Part shown: one piece after another, positions 1 through 5,740 of the stretch
How the letters are laid out: every line of letters begins with the position of its first letter
Position numbering within the stretch: the stretch's first letter is position 1
Assembly: GCA_938091985.1 (NCBI GenBank)
Contig: CALKOE010000327.1
Coordinates: 1 to 5,740, forward strand
Length of the DNA stretch: 5,740 bases
Origin: an uncultured Acidimicrobiales bacterium
Lineage (GTDB): Bacteria > Actinomycetota > Acidimicrobiia > Acidimicrobiales > Aldehydirespiratoraceae
Direction of reading: 5' to 3'
The notes under the pieces: generated by a model
The model's input: only the letters and a program-made list of their open reading frames with translations
Told to the model about the DNA's origin: nothing
The model's database searches: none
Program-made: the position numbers and the translations under genes

Positions 1-539
1 AAGTGATCGTCGTCGACGAGGACGGCAACGACATGCCGACGTTCGAATCGGGCACCGTCTACATGAAGATGCCCGGCAACATGTTCGAGTACAAGGGCGA
101 CAAGGACAAGACCGAGAAGTCGCGACTGCGTGGGTTCTTCACCGTGGGCGACATCGGCTATCTCGATGACGACGGGTTCCTGTTCCTCAACGACCGAGCC
201 AACGACATGATCATCGCCGGCGGGGTCAACATCTACCCGGCCGAGATCGAGGGCGCCCTCGTGCAGCACGAAGCCGTTGGTGACGTTGCCGTCTTCGGCA
301 TCCCCAATGAAGACGCCGGCGAGGAGATCAAGGCCGTCATCGAGCTCCGCGAAGGTTGGGAGCCGACCGACGAGACGACCGCCACGATCATGGCGTGGCT
401 GCAGGGCCAGGTCGCCAAGCAGAAGCTGCCCCGGTCGGTCGATTACACCACCGAGATGCCCCGGGATCCCAACGGCAAGCTCTACAAGCGCCGCCTGAAG
501 GACCCCTACTGGGAAGGCCGCGAGGGCAACATCATCTAG
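1..539 (+). CDS. Acyl-CoA synthetase (AMP-forming, ANL superfamily), C-terminal part
   Basis: This is the 3' end of a fatty-acid or related carboxylate CoA ligase; the frame is open to the left edge, so the true start lies upstream. These cytoplasmic enzymes adenylate a carboxylic acid with ATP and then transfer it to CoA. Counting from the codon at base 3, the fragment has 178 residues. It shows the ribose-binding motif GDIGYLDDDG (49-58), the hinge DR (64-65) where the C-terminal domain rotates, the core GGVNIYPAEIE (73-83), and NGKLYKRRL (157-165) with the expected catalytic lysine at 159. The PRDPNGK...KDPYW ending resembles FadD-type ligases of actinobacteria. The main adenylation domain is outside the window, so the substrate cannot be read. 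The gene converges on the minus-strand unit and is followed by a palindrome. Family assignment is firm; a fatty-acid or sterol-side-chain substrate is an inference. Confidence 0.95.
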   Translation, partial: VIVVDEDGNDMPTFESGTVYMKMPGNMFEYKGDKDKTEKSRLRGFFTVGDIGYLDDDGFLFLNDRANDMIIAGGVNIYPAEIEGALVQHEAVGDVAVFGIPNEDAGEEIKAVIELREGWEPTDETTATIMAWLQGQVAKQKLPRSVDYTTEMPRDPNGKLYKRRLKDPYWEGREGNII

Positions 540-544
540 CCCGC

Positions 545-569
545 CACAACGGTGTCAGACACCGTTGTG
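545..569. terminator. Perfect 25-base palindrome between convergent genes; likely bidirectional terminator hairpin
   Basis: Twelve-base arms CACAACGGTGTC and GACACCGTTGTG flank a single central A with no mismatch. Allowing for a real loop of three or more bases, the RNA would form a stem of about 11 base pairs on either strand. The palindrome lies in the 35-base gap between the stop of the CoA ligase (539) and the stop of the GGCT-fold gene (575), the expected place for a shared terminator. No T-run follows on either strand, so it would be a U-poor terminator of the kind proposed for actinobacteria. It could instead be a copy of a dispersed palindromic repeat; its core GGTGTCAGACACC looks like such elements, but no second copy is in this window. 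Confidence 0.55.
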
Positions 570-574
570 ACGAG

Positions 575-913
575 TCAGTCCGCTTCAGGGTCGGTTTCGT
601 AGATCCATGCGGTGAGGCGGGTGGTGTCGGGGAGTTCCACGTCGCACTTCACGCGGCGATACCCGGGGCCCTCGAAGTCGTCGATCTCACGGAAGTGCTT
701 GTCGAGACGATCTGAGGTGAGGATCGCAACTTCGACTCGGCTCCCGGCCGGGTCGAGCGTGATACCCGGGTAGCCGTCGGCCGGTCCGAAGCCGATCGGG
801 TAGCTCCACCCCAGGACGTGGCCCTGGGCCCACTCGCCGGCGATGTTGCGGACCAGCCAGTGGTTCTCGCCGCCGGGCATGAGCGTGCCGTAGACGGCGA
901 GGCGTTCGGTCAC
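575..913 (-). CDS. Gamma-glutamylcyclotransferase-fold (AIG2/GGCT-like) protein
   Basis: This small cytoplasmic protein of 112 residues has the GGCT-like fold, whose members cyclise gamma-glutamyl groups of peptides or amines to release 5-oxoproline. Visible features are the N-terminal substrate-loop signature LAVYGTLMPGG (5-15), the probable catalytic glutamate E81 in IDDFEGPGYRRV (77-88), and a closing strand TAWIYE (101-106). The length is normal for a single-domain member. The GTG at 913 was chosen because the MTERLAVYGTL start places the first strand at the N-terminus as usual. It also overlaps the upstream gene's stop by four bases (GTGA), the classic arrangement for translational coupling. 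A longer in-frame reading from 1018 would add about 35 Arg-rich residues that only shadow the upstream gene. A second GTG at 922 is possible. The gene is last in the P450-led unit. The true substrate is unknown; many AIG2-like proteins are uncharacterised. Confidence 0.82.
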   Translation of the reverse strand: MTERLAVYGTLMPGGENHWLVRNIAGEWAQGHVLGWSYPIGFGPADGYPGITLDPAGSRVEVAILTSDRLDKHFREIDDFEGPGYRRVKCDVELPDTTRLTAWIYETDPEAD

Positions 914-2481
914 GGCGCGCACACTCGCTGTCCGGTGAGGGGTCGGCTCTCGCCGCCGTTGACGAGGCGCAACAGTTCGAGATCGACGACACCGAGCGCA
1001 TCGCCGGCTGTCATCCACGTCGCGCCCGACGACGTGGTGATGCAGCGTGCGTCGTCGACTGGCCGCGGCGCAGGGTCTCCCAAGGTGAGGTGTTCGTTCA
1101 CGAGGCGGGCGACTGCCTCGACGAGCGCGATACCGCTCGCCTCGTCGGCGTTGCCATCGGTGAGGATGGTGAGTGCATACGCGCCGCCGTCGGGTGTGCG
1201 GACGGCGCCCGTGGTGCCGAGCCGCCAGCCGCGCCCGCTGAGCGGATAGAACCCGTTCTTCAGCGCGTATTCGTGATCATCCGGCAGGCCGGCGCTGAGT
1301 CCCCACGATTGGCCGGTCGAGACACCACTCATCCACTCCCACGCCTCGTCCACGCGGGCGGCGTCGAGCGGGCCGCCGCCGATCAGAAGCTGCTCGACCA
1401 GACGGGTGCGATCAGCAGCAGTGGTGACCGTGGCCCCGTAGCGCCCCGTGTGTGACGTGCCCACGATGCCGAATCGGGCATCGAGTCGTTCCATGCCGCT
1501 CGCGCCGCCGACAGCCACGTAGAGCGTGGAGGTGGGCGGCGAGTTGTGGCTGAAGTGCATCATCAACTCGATCCGGGCATTGTCGGCGGCCGACACCGGC
1601 CCACCCCGATCCTGAGCATCGAGGAGCACGCCGGCGAGAATCTGCGCCTTGATGACGCTGGCCGTCGTGATCTGCAGGCCCGGGTCAAGTTCGTAGGTGC
1701 AGTCGGTGCGGTGGTCGTGCACCTGGGCGGTGACTCGCCGTCCGGCGGCGAGTGCGTCGATCTCGGCGATCGCCTCGGCCGAGAAGATGTCGGCGCAGGT
1801 GCGCGTCTGGACCAGACAGTCCGTCGGCTCCGGAGTGATCAGTTCGGTCTCGACCGGGGGTTTGCCCTGCCATCGCCAGACGAAAGTCATCAGCTCTCCG
1901 CGGGTGACGGCATCGTCGGGAGCGAACACTGTCGGCGAACGGCCGGTCGTGATCTCGCGCTCCCACATCCACGCCACCGGGACCTGCTGCCAGTCGCTGC
2001 GGACGTCGGTGAACGGGTGGCTGCTCTCGATCGTCGGCCGGCCCTCGATCCGCCAGAGGAACGTCCCGATCATCGCCCTCGTGGCCGGGTCATCCGGACT
2101 GAACTCGGTCGGCGAGGTTCCGGTGGTGATCCCTGCTGAGGCCATCCAGGCCACCGGGATCTGCTGCCATGAGGCCTGCACATCCGAGAACGGGTGGTCC
2201 GGCTCGGTCGCGTCCGGCGCAACGAGGCGTTGGAGCACGGCCGCCACCTCGGCCCTGGTGGCCGACCGGTCTGGAGCGAAGCACGACTCGGTCACGCCGG
2301 TGACAACACCTCGCTCATGCGCCCACTCCACCGCCTGAGCGAAGAACCGTCCCTCATCGACATCGGCGAAGCGCGGTTGGGTCGGTCCTTCGTCGGCTGT
2401 GGCACCCGTGGCCGCGACGAAGGAGCCCGCCAAGGCGAGCAGGACGACGATGAAACCGTGACGCGATCGCGTCGAGGGCAA
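910..2481 (-). CDS. Secreted SLH-domain serine hydrolase with class A beta-lactamase-like fold
   Basis: This is a predicted exported protein of 523 residues. Residues 1-29 form a signal peptide: basic RSRH, hydrophobic FIVVLLALAGSFVAA, then a likely cut near ATA-DE. Three S-layer homology repeats follow (about 36-88, 96-148, 155-207), repeating every 59-60 residues with FxDV...GITTG.SPT.F.PDD..TR; such repeats usually bind cell-wall polymers. After a short linker comes a serine hydrolase domain (about 230-465) with SxxK at S275-V-I-K278, an SDN-like box S311-H-N313, and a KTG-like box K408-N-G410. No glutamate matches the beta-lactamase Glu166 position, so a transpeptidase, carboxypeptidase or esterase role is at least as likely as beta-lactam hydrolysis. 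The tail (478-523, Cys480 and Cys521) looks like a degenerate LysM. The TTG start lies four bases after the P450 stop with no clear Shine-Dalgarno, and gives a sound signal peptide. Fold is firm; substrate is unknown. Confidence 0.9.
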   Translation of the reverse strand: MPSTRSRHGFIVVLLALAGSFVAATGATADEGPTQPRFADVDEGRFFAQAVEWAHERGVVTGVTESCFAPDRSATRAEVAAVLQRLVAPDATEPDHPFSDVQASWQQIPVAWMASAGITTGTSPTEFSPDDPATRAMIGTFLWRIEGRPTIESSHPFTDVRSDWQQVPVAWMWEREITTGRSPTVFAPDDAVTRGELMTFVWRWQGKPPVETELITPEPTDCLVQTRTCADIFSAEAIAEIDALAAGRRVTAQVHDHRTDCTYELDPGLQITTASVIKAQILAGVLLDAQDRGGPVSAADNARIELMMHFSHNSPPTSTLYVAVGGASGMERLDARFGIVGTSHTGRYGATVTTAADRTRLVEQLLIGGGPLDAARVDEAWEWMSGVSTGQSWGLSAGLPDDHEYALKNGFYPLSGRGWRLGTTGAVRTPDGGAYALTILTDGNADEASGIALVEAVARLVNEHLTLGDPAPRPVDDARCITTSSGATWMTAGDALGVVDLELLRLVNGGESRPLTGQRVCAP

Positions 2482-2485
2482 CGGT

Positions 2486-3826
2486 TTAGAGCAGCGCAGG
2501 GCTGGGCGTGAACGCCACCGGCAGGTGCTTGATCCCGTCGACCAGGTTCATGCGGAGCCGTTCGGCCGGCCCCGTCGGACGGATGTCGGGACAGCGCTTG
2601 GCCAGCTCCTCGAAGATGATCTTGATCTCGAGTCGAGCGAGGTTGGCGCCGAGGCAGAAGTGAGCGCCGCCCGCACCGAAGGCCATGTGATGGTTGGGGG
2701 TGCGGGTGATGTCGAACTGGCTCGCAGTTGGCCCGAATTCAGCCTCGTCGCGATTGCCGGCCGGATACCAGAGCAACACTTTGTCGCCGGCCTGGATCTC
2801 GACGTCGCCCAGCATGGTCGTCTCGGTCGCCGTGCGGCGGAAGAAGTTGACCGGGCTCGTGAAACGCAGAATCTCGTCGACCATCGTGTCGGCCGTGCCG
2901 GCGGGATCAGCGAGCCAACGCTGCCACTGCTCGGGATGATCGAAGAACGCCATCATCCCCTTCGAGATGGAGTTCCGCGTCGTCTCGTTGCCGGCGATGA
3001 TCAGCAGGGTGAAGAAGAGGTCTCGCTCGATCTCGGACAGTTCGTGGCGGGTGCCGTCTTCCATGGTGACGACCGCCTCGGTGAGGCGCGTCCACAGATC
3101 GTCGGCCGGTTCGGCTCGTTTCCGTTCGGTGAGGTCGTGGGCATACATCGCCATCTCGATCATGGCGGACTCGGAGTTGTTGAAGTCGCCCTCGACTCCG
3201 AGGTCGTCGGCTGTGTTCGACGCTTCGCTGCTCTGGTACTCCTCGTCGGCCCCGCCGATCGTGCGGTTGCTCCAGTCGAGCAGCTTGTCGCGGTCTTCCT
3301 GGGGAACGCCCACGATCTCGGCGATGGCCATGAGCGGGAGCTCTGCGGCGATCGCGGTGACGAAATCGCACTCGCCCTTCGGGGTCACCTCGTCGAGCAG
3401 CGCGGTGGTGCGGAGTCGAAAGGCGTCTTCGAGGCGACGCACCATGCGAGGGGTGAAGCCGCTGTTCACCAGCTTGCGGTAGGTGGTGTGCTTCGGCGGG
3501 TCGGTCATCACCATCTGCAGGCCCGGTCCGCGCTCGGCGTCGAGATCCGTGAGGGCGATGCCGCCCGCGCCGTCTCGGCCCGGGCCGGTCTGGTGGCTGA
3601 AGAGCGTGCCGCTGCGGTGGACTTCGGTGATCAGTTCGTAGGACGTGACGTTCCAGAACGGTTCGTCGCCAGCCTCCGGCGTCGCCTTGTTCTTCCAGAC
3701 CGGCGCATTCTCGCGGAGATACGTGAACCAGTCGTGGGGACAGCGATCGGCGAACACGTCGAGGTCGCTGAAGTCGATGTCGTCGGGATCGACGGCGGGA
3801 GCGGAGGCATCGTTGGTGATCGTCAC
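2486..3826 (-). CDS. Cytochrome P450, CYP124/125/142-like
   Basis: This is a complete soluble bacterial P450 of 446 residues, a haem monooxygenase that needs a ferredoxin and reductase, neither of which is in the window. The I-helix oxygen-activation motif is AGNETTRN (278-285), the K-helix ExxR is E318-I-L-R321, and the haem loop FGAGGAHFCLGANLAR (383-398) carries the thiolate ligand Cys391. The haem region and the terminal AERLRMNLVDGIKHLPV (421-437) resemble the actinobacterial CYP124/CYP125/CYP142 group, which hydroxylates the terminal methyl of methyl-branched lipids and sterol side chains. That substrate class is inferred; motifs alone cannot fix it. An acidic and Asn-rich stretch (about 193-219) in the F-G region seems longer than usual. 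The start is GTG, six bases after a -10-like element, so the message is probably leaderless. It is first in a three-gene unit and divergent from a MarR regulator that likely controls it. Confidence 0.96.
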   Translation of the reverse strand: MTITNDASAPAVDPDDIDFSDLDVFADRCPHDWFTYLRENAPVWKNKATPEAGDEPFWNVTSYELITEVHRSGTLFSHQTGPGRDGAGGIALTDLDAERGPGLQMVMTDPPKHTTYRKLVNSGFTPRMVRRLEDAFRLRTTALLDEVTPKGECDFVTAIAAELPLMAIAEIVGVPQEDRDKLLDWSNRTIGGADEEYQSSEASNTADDLGVEGDFNNSESAMIEMAMYAHDLTERKRAEPADDLWTRLTEAVVTMEDGTRHELSEIERDLFFTLLIIAGNETTRNSISKGMMAFFDHPEQWQRWLADPAGTADTMVDEILRFTSPVNFFRRTATETTMLGDVEIQAGDKVLLWYPAGNRDEAEFGPTASQFDITRTPNHHMAFGAGGAHFCLGANLARLEIKIIFEELAKRCPDIRPTGPAERLRMNLVDGIKHLPVAFTPSPALL

Positions 3827-3860
3827 GCCGTGAAATTACCTTCCTGAGAAGGAATGTCAA
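3826..3860 (-). promoter_or_regulatory. Predicted promoter of the P450 unit, probably leaderless
   Basis: Read on the minus strand, a perfect -35 box TTGACA (3860-3855) is followed after 16 bases by TAATTT (3838-3833), which fits the actinobacterial -10 pattern TANNNT. Six bases then separate the -10 from the GTG at 3826, so transcription would begin at or next to the start codon. An alternative is a normal leader using AGGAAGG (3846-3840), but that lies 13 bases from the GTG, which is long for a ribosome-binding site. Confidence 0.6.
3839..3854. promoter_or_regulatory. Candidate MarR-family operator (inverted repeat)
   Basis: CCTTC-CTGA-GAAGG (3839-3852) is a perfect five-base inverted repeat, and an overlapping TTCC-TGAGAA-GGAA (3841-3854) is a second one. 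Together they occupy exactly the 16-base spacer between the -35 and -10 boxes of the P450 promoter. They also cover where a -35 box for the divergent MarR gene would fall. A regulator bound here could block both promoters. Operator identity is inferred from position and symmetry only. Confidence 0.5.
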
Positions 3861-3872
3861 GGTCATTCGGGA

Positions 3873-3885
3873 TACCTTTGCGCTG
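3873..3885 (+). promoter_or_regulatory. Predicted -10 element of the MarR gene, leaderless start
   Basis: TACCTT (3873-3878) fits TANNNT and ends six bases before the GTG start at 3885, the spacing expected if transcription starts on the GTG itself. No convincing -35 box is seen at 16-18 bases upstream, and no Shine-Dalgarno precedes the start. The spacing mirrors that on the P450 side. Confidence 0.5.
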
Positions 3886-4412
3886 TGACCGAAACGACCG
3901 CTGCGGGGCCAGCGTCCAACGAGCCGACGTCGCTCGGGCAACTCGAACGGTATGTCGACCCCAAACACTGGTCGACGGTCGAGGTGCTCGTCCGAATCTT
4001 TCGTACCGGCCGTCAGATCGAGGCGTGGTTGGCTGACACGCTCGCCGCCGAGGGCCTCGACACTTCGGAGTATGCGGCGCTCAGTGCCCTCTGGATGCAT
4101 GGCGCTCCGCACCGGCTGTCGGCCGGCGAGATCGCGGATCGCCTGGTGCAGACCACCGGGGGCACCACCAAGACGATTCGTCGGCTCGAGGAGCGGGGAC
4201 TGGTCGGCAGGATCGCCGACCCCTCGGATGGTCGTCGTGCGCTCATCGAGTTGACACCGGCCGGGCTGCAGATGGCGCAGGCCACCCTCGAGCTCGTGCT
4301 CGACACGTTCGATCTCGATATCGGCGGCCTCGGCGCGGCAGAGCGCTCAGAGCTCGGCGAACGCCTTGCGCAAGTGAGCGGTGAGCTCGACGACCGCCTC
4401 CACCGTCGCTAA
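3885..4412 (+). CDS. MarR-family winged-helix transcriptional regulator
   Basis: This is a complete regulator of 175 residues that should bind DNA as a dimer in the cytoplasm and respond to a small ligand. Helical dimerisation segments lie at about 29-57 (HWSTVEVLVRIFRTGRQIEAW...) and 130-172. The winged helix-turn-helix runs from about 60 to 125. Its recognition helix is near TTGGTTKTIRRLEERGLV (90-107), followed by the wing RIADPSDGRRALIELTPAG (109-127), whose DPSDGRR segment is the typical MarR signature. The N-terminal 28 residues are an extra, Pro/Thr-rich lead. The GTG start is favoured because the first ATG in frame is deep inside the protein (M71) and a -10-like element sits six bases upstream. 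It is transcribed away from the P450 gene across a 58-base gap holding a dyad, so control of itself and of the P450 unit is likely but inferred. The ligand is unknown. Confidence 0.94.
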   Translation: MTETTAAGPASNEPTSLGQLERYVDPKHWSTVEVLVRIFRTGRQIEAWLADTLAAEGLDTSEYAALSALWMHGAPHRLSAGEIADRLVQTTGGTTKTIRRLEERGLVGRIADPSDGRRALIELTPAGLQMAQATLELVLDTFDLDIGGLGAAERSELGERLAQVSGELDDRLHRR

Positions 4413-4423
4413 CGCCCGTCGGA

Positions 4424-5740
4424 TCAGAGGCTGGCGTCGGCCTGGCCACCCGACGCTGCCGCGAGCTCCGCAGCGCGATCGCTGACGGTGTCGATGGCGG
4501 AACGTAGGTCGGGGAGTTCGGCTTCGGTCGCACCGTCTTCGCGGAGGAAGGCGAACACCACGCGGGCCACGGTCTCCCCGGTTGCCACCTCGACCGCCGC
4601 GGCGTAGCTCGCACCCTGCAATCGATAGCGCTCCAGCTTCGCGGCGACGTCGTCGTCGCCCGCCACGTGGTCGGTCTTCCAGTCGACGACAACGAGACCT
4701 TCCGGAGATCGGTAGAGCAGGTCGACGTAGCCCTCGATGAGGTGGTCGCCCATCGGAGCGGCGACCCAAAGCTCTCGCCAGTGGTCGGCGGTCGCGGCGG
4801 CGCGAGCGACTGCTGAGTCGATGCCACTCTGGGCGAGCCGGGCGACGACCTCGGTGCGGTTCGCGACACCCTCAGCCATCGCCTGGGCACGGGCGGCGTC
4901 GTCGAGACCGGTGCCGTCGGCGAGGTCGACCACCTGAAGCACGCCGTGGACTGCGCGGCCAATGGCTGTGCCGTAGCGCCCCTTCTGCCACGGTGGGAGA
5001 TCGAGGTCGCGCGGACGCTTGTCGAGGCCGGGATCGGCGGGAAGCAAGCCGGGTATCGGGCCGGGGTCGGTGGGGTCGACGCCAGGATCGTCTGGATGCG
5101 AGTCGCTCGGCGTTGGTGCCGGCTCCGCGGTGGCTTCGCGGGCGAGCGTTGTGGCCGCGACGACGGTTCTCCTCGACGCGGCAACAAGGGCTGAGGCGCG
5201 CTCCGCCGACCATTCGCTGCGGGCCGGCAGCGGGGTAGGGACCGGTTGCGGGTGGGCGGGCACCGTCGCGATCGGCGCGTCGAACGCCACGCCGCTCGCG
5301 GAGGCGAGGCCGGGTTCGGCGACCACGCTGGCGCTCGTGCGGCGCCGGGTCTCTGCCAGTCGGTGAAGACAGACGACCAAGTGATCTCGGGCTCGAGTGG
5401 CGGCCACGTAGAGCAGACGGAGACGTTCGTGCTCGTCCATCTGCTCATCGACGGGCTTCCACGCGTCGTAGCGCTCCGATGTGACCTTGCTCGACAGTCG
5501 AAGGACCGGGGCGGCATCGCCGGGAGGAAACGCGATCGACGGGCCGGCGGGCGGTCGCGTGATCTGGGTGGTCATACCGCCGAGCACTGTGATCGGGAAC
5601 TCCAGCCCCTTCGCTCCGTGCACCGTCATGATCCGCACGGAATCGTCGTCGGTCTCGGGGAGCACGGTTTCGCTCACACGAGCGTTGTCGGCTCCTTGGA
5701 GCCGGGCCCATTCGAGGTAGGCGCGAAGGTCGCGGCCGCC
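4424..5740 (-). CDS. AddA/RecB-like UvrD-family helicase-nuclease, C-terminal part
   Basis: The visible 438 residues are the C-terminal end of a superfamily 1 DNA helicase fused to a nuclease. The frame stays open to the right edge (GGRDLRAYLEWARLQG...), so the GTG at 5677 is not the start. Numbering visible residues, helicase motif V is VRIMTVHGAKGLEFP (35-49) and motif VI is ERLRLLYVAATRARDHL (105-121). A Pro/Asp-rich linker (about 205-240) leads to a PD-(D/E)XK nuclease of the RecB type. The nuclease has a His in GRAVHG (H265), GYVDLLY (D340), VVVDWKTD (D353 and K355) and the QxxxY motif QGASY (Q375, Y379), so the active site looks intact. In the family such proteins resect double-strand breaks together with an AddB-type partner, which would lie outside the window. 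The stop is 11 bases from that of the convergent MarR gene. AddA rather than another RecB-like member is probable but not certain. Confidence 0.92.
   Translation of the reverse strand, partial: GGRDLRAYLEWARLQGADNARVSETVLPETDDDSVRIMTVHGAKGLEFPITVLGGMTTQITRPPAGPSIAFPPGDAAPVLRLSSKVTSERYDAWKPVDEQMDEHERLRLLYVAATRARDHLVVCLHRLAETRRRTSASVVAEPGLASASGVAFDAPIATVPAHPQPVPTPLPARSEWSAERASALVAASRRTVVAATTLAREATAEPAPTPSDSHPDDPGVDPTDPGPIPGLLPADPGLDKRPRDLDLPPWQKGRYGTAIGRAVHGVLQVVDLADGTGLDDAARAQAMAEGVANRTEVVARLAQSGIDSAVARAAATADHWRELWVAAPMGDHLIEGYVDLLYRSPEGLVVVDWKTDHVAGDDDVAAKLERYRLQGASYAAAVEVATGETVARVVFAFLREDGATEAELPDLRSAIDTVSDRAAELAAASGGQADASL

Noticed and set aside
914..1018. N-terminal extension of the GGCT-fold protein to 1018
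   Set aside because: The added residues are Arg-rich and overlap the end of the SLH hydrolase gene; the coupled GTG at 913 gives a normal family start.
1546..2338. Plus-strand frames opposite the SLH hydrolase
   Set aside because: They have no recognisable domains and no start signals, while the minus-strand frame has a signal peptide, repeats and catalytic boxes.
2525..3847. Long 440-codon open frame antisense to the P450
   Set aside because: It lies wholly opposite a P450 with all its motifs intact; its translation has no recognisable domain, and long antisense frames are expected at this GC content.
2907..4112. 401-codon minus-strand frame across the P450, the divergent promoter and the MarR start
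   Set aside because: It is Arg-rich shadow sequence that runs through two well-supported genes and the promoter region between them.
4243..5517. 424-codon minus-strand frame overlapping the helicase-nuclease
   Set aside because: The product is Arg/Ser/Pro-rich low-complexity sequence typical of a shifted frame; the overlapping frame carries complete helicase and nuclease motifs.
1..5740. CRISPR array, tRNA, rRNA, insertion sequence or defence-island signature
   Set aside because: No regularly spaced short repeats, tRNA-like cloverleaf, transposase or terminal repeats were seen; the helicase-nuclease looks like a housekeeping AddA/RecB protein rather than a defence effector.

Overview
The window is about 5.7 kb of GC-rich bacterial chromosome with tightly packed genes. 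GTG and TTG starts dominate: none of the four gene starts that can be placed here uses ATG. The S-layer-homology repeats (for example ITTGTSPTEFSPDDPATR), a P450 of the CYP124/125/142 type, a CoA ligase ending in NGKLYKRRLKDPYW, and TANNNT -10 elements placed directly before GTG codons suggest a high-GC actinobacterium. The SLH style is most like that of the Acidimicrobiia (Ilumatobacter relatives). This assignment rests on recalled resemblance, not on a search.

Layout from left to right. (1) 1-539, plus strand: C-terminal domain of an acyl-CoA synthetase cut by the window edge. (2) 540-574: a 25-base perfect palindrome between two convergent genes, probably a shared terminator hairpin or a dispersed repeat. 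(3) 575-3826, minus strand: a compact three-gene transcription unit, read right to left as cytochrome P450, secreted SLH/beta-lactamase-fold serine hydrolase (4-base gap), then a small gamma-glutamylcyclotransferase-fold protein (4-base GTGA overlap). (4) 3827-3884: a 58-base divergent promoter region containing a dyad that fits an operator. (5) 3885-4412, plus strand: a MarR-family regulator divergent from the P450 unit. (6) 4424-5740, minus strand: the C-terminal half of an AddA/RecB-like helicase-nuclease cut by the right edge and convergent with the MarR gene. No gene-free stretch exceeds 58 bases.

How the parts may work together: the MarR protein probably controls its own gene and the P450-led unit through the shared region. 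The dyad fills the spacer of the P450 promoter, and both genes look leaderless. The P450 and the CoA ligase are both typical of lipid or sterol-side-chain oxidation and activation. Why a cell-wall-type secreted serine hydrolase and a GGCT-fold enzyme are coupled to a P450 is not clear from the sequence. The helicase-nuclease is a recombination/repair gene with no evident link to the rest.

I found no convincing new multi-gene defence or mobile system. The most interesting points are the symmetric divergent leaderless promoters around the dyad, the SLH-serine hydrolase with a possible degenerate LysM tail and no visible Glu166 equivalent, the mixed operon, and the perfect palindrome at 545-569.
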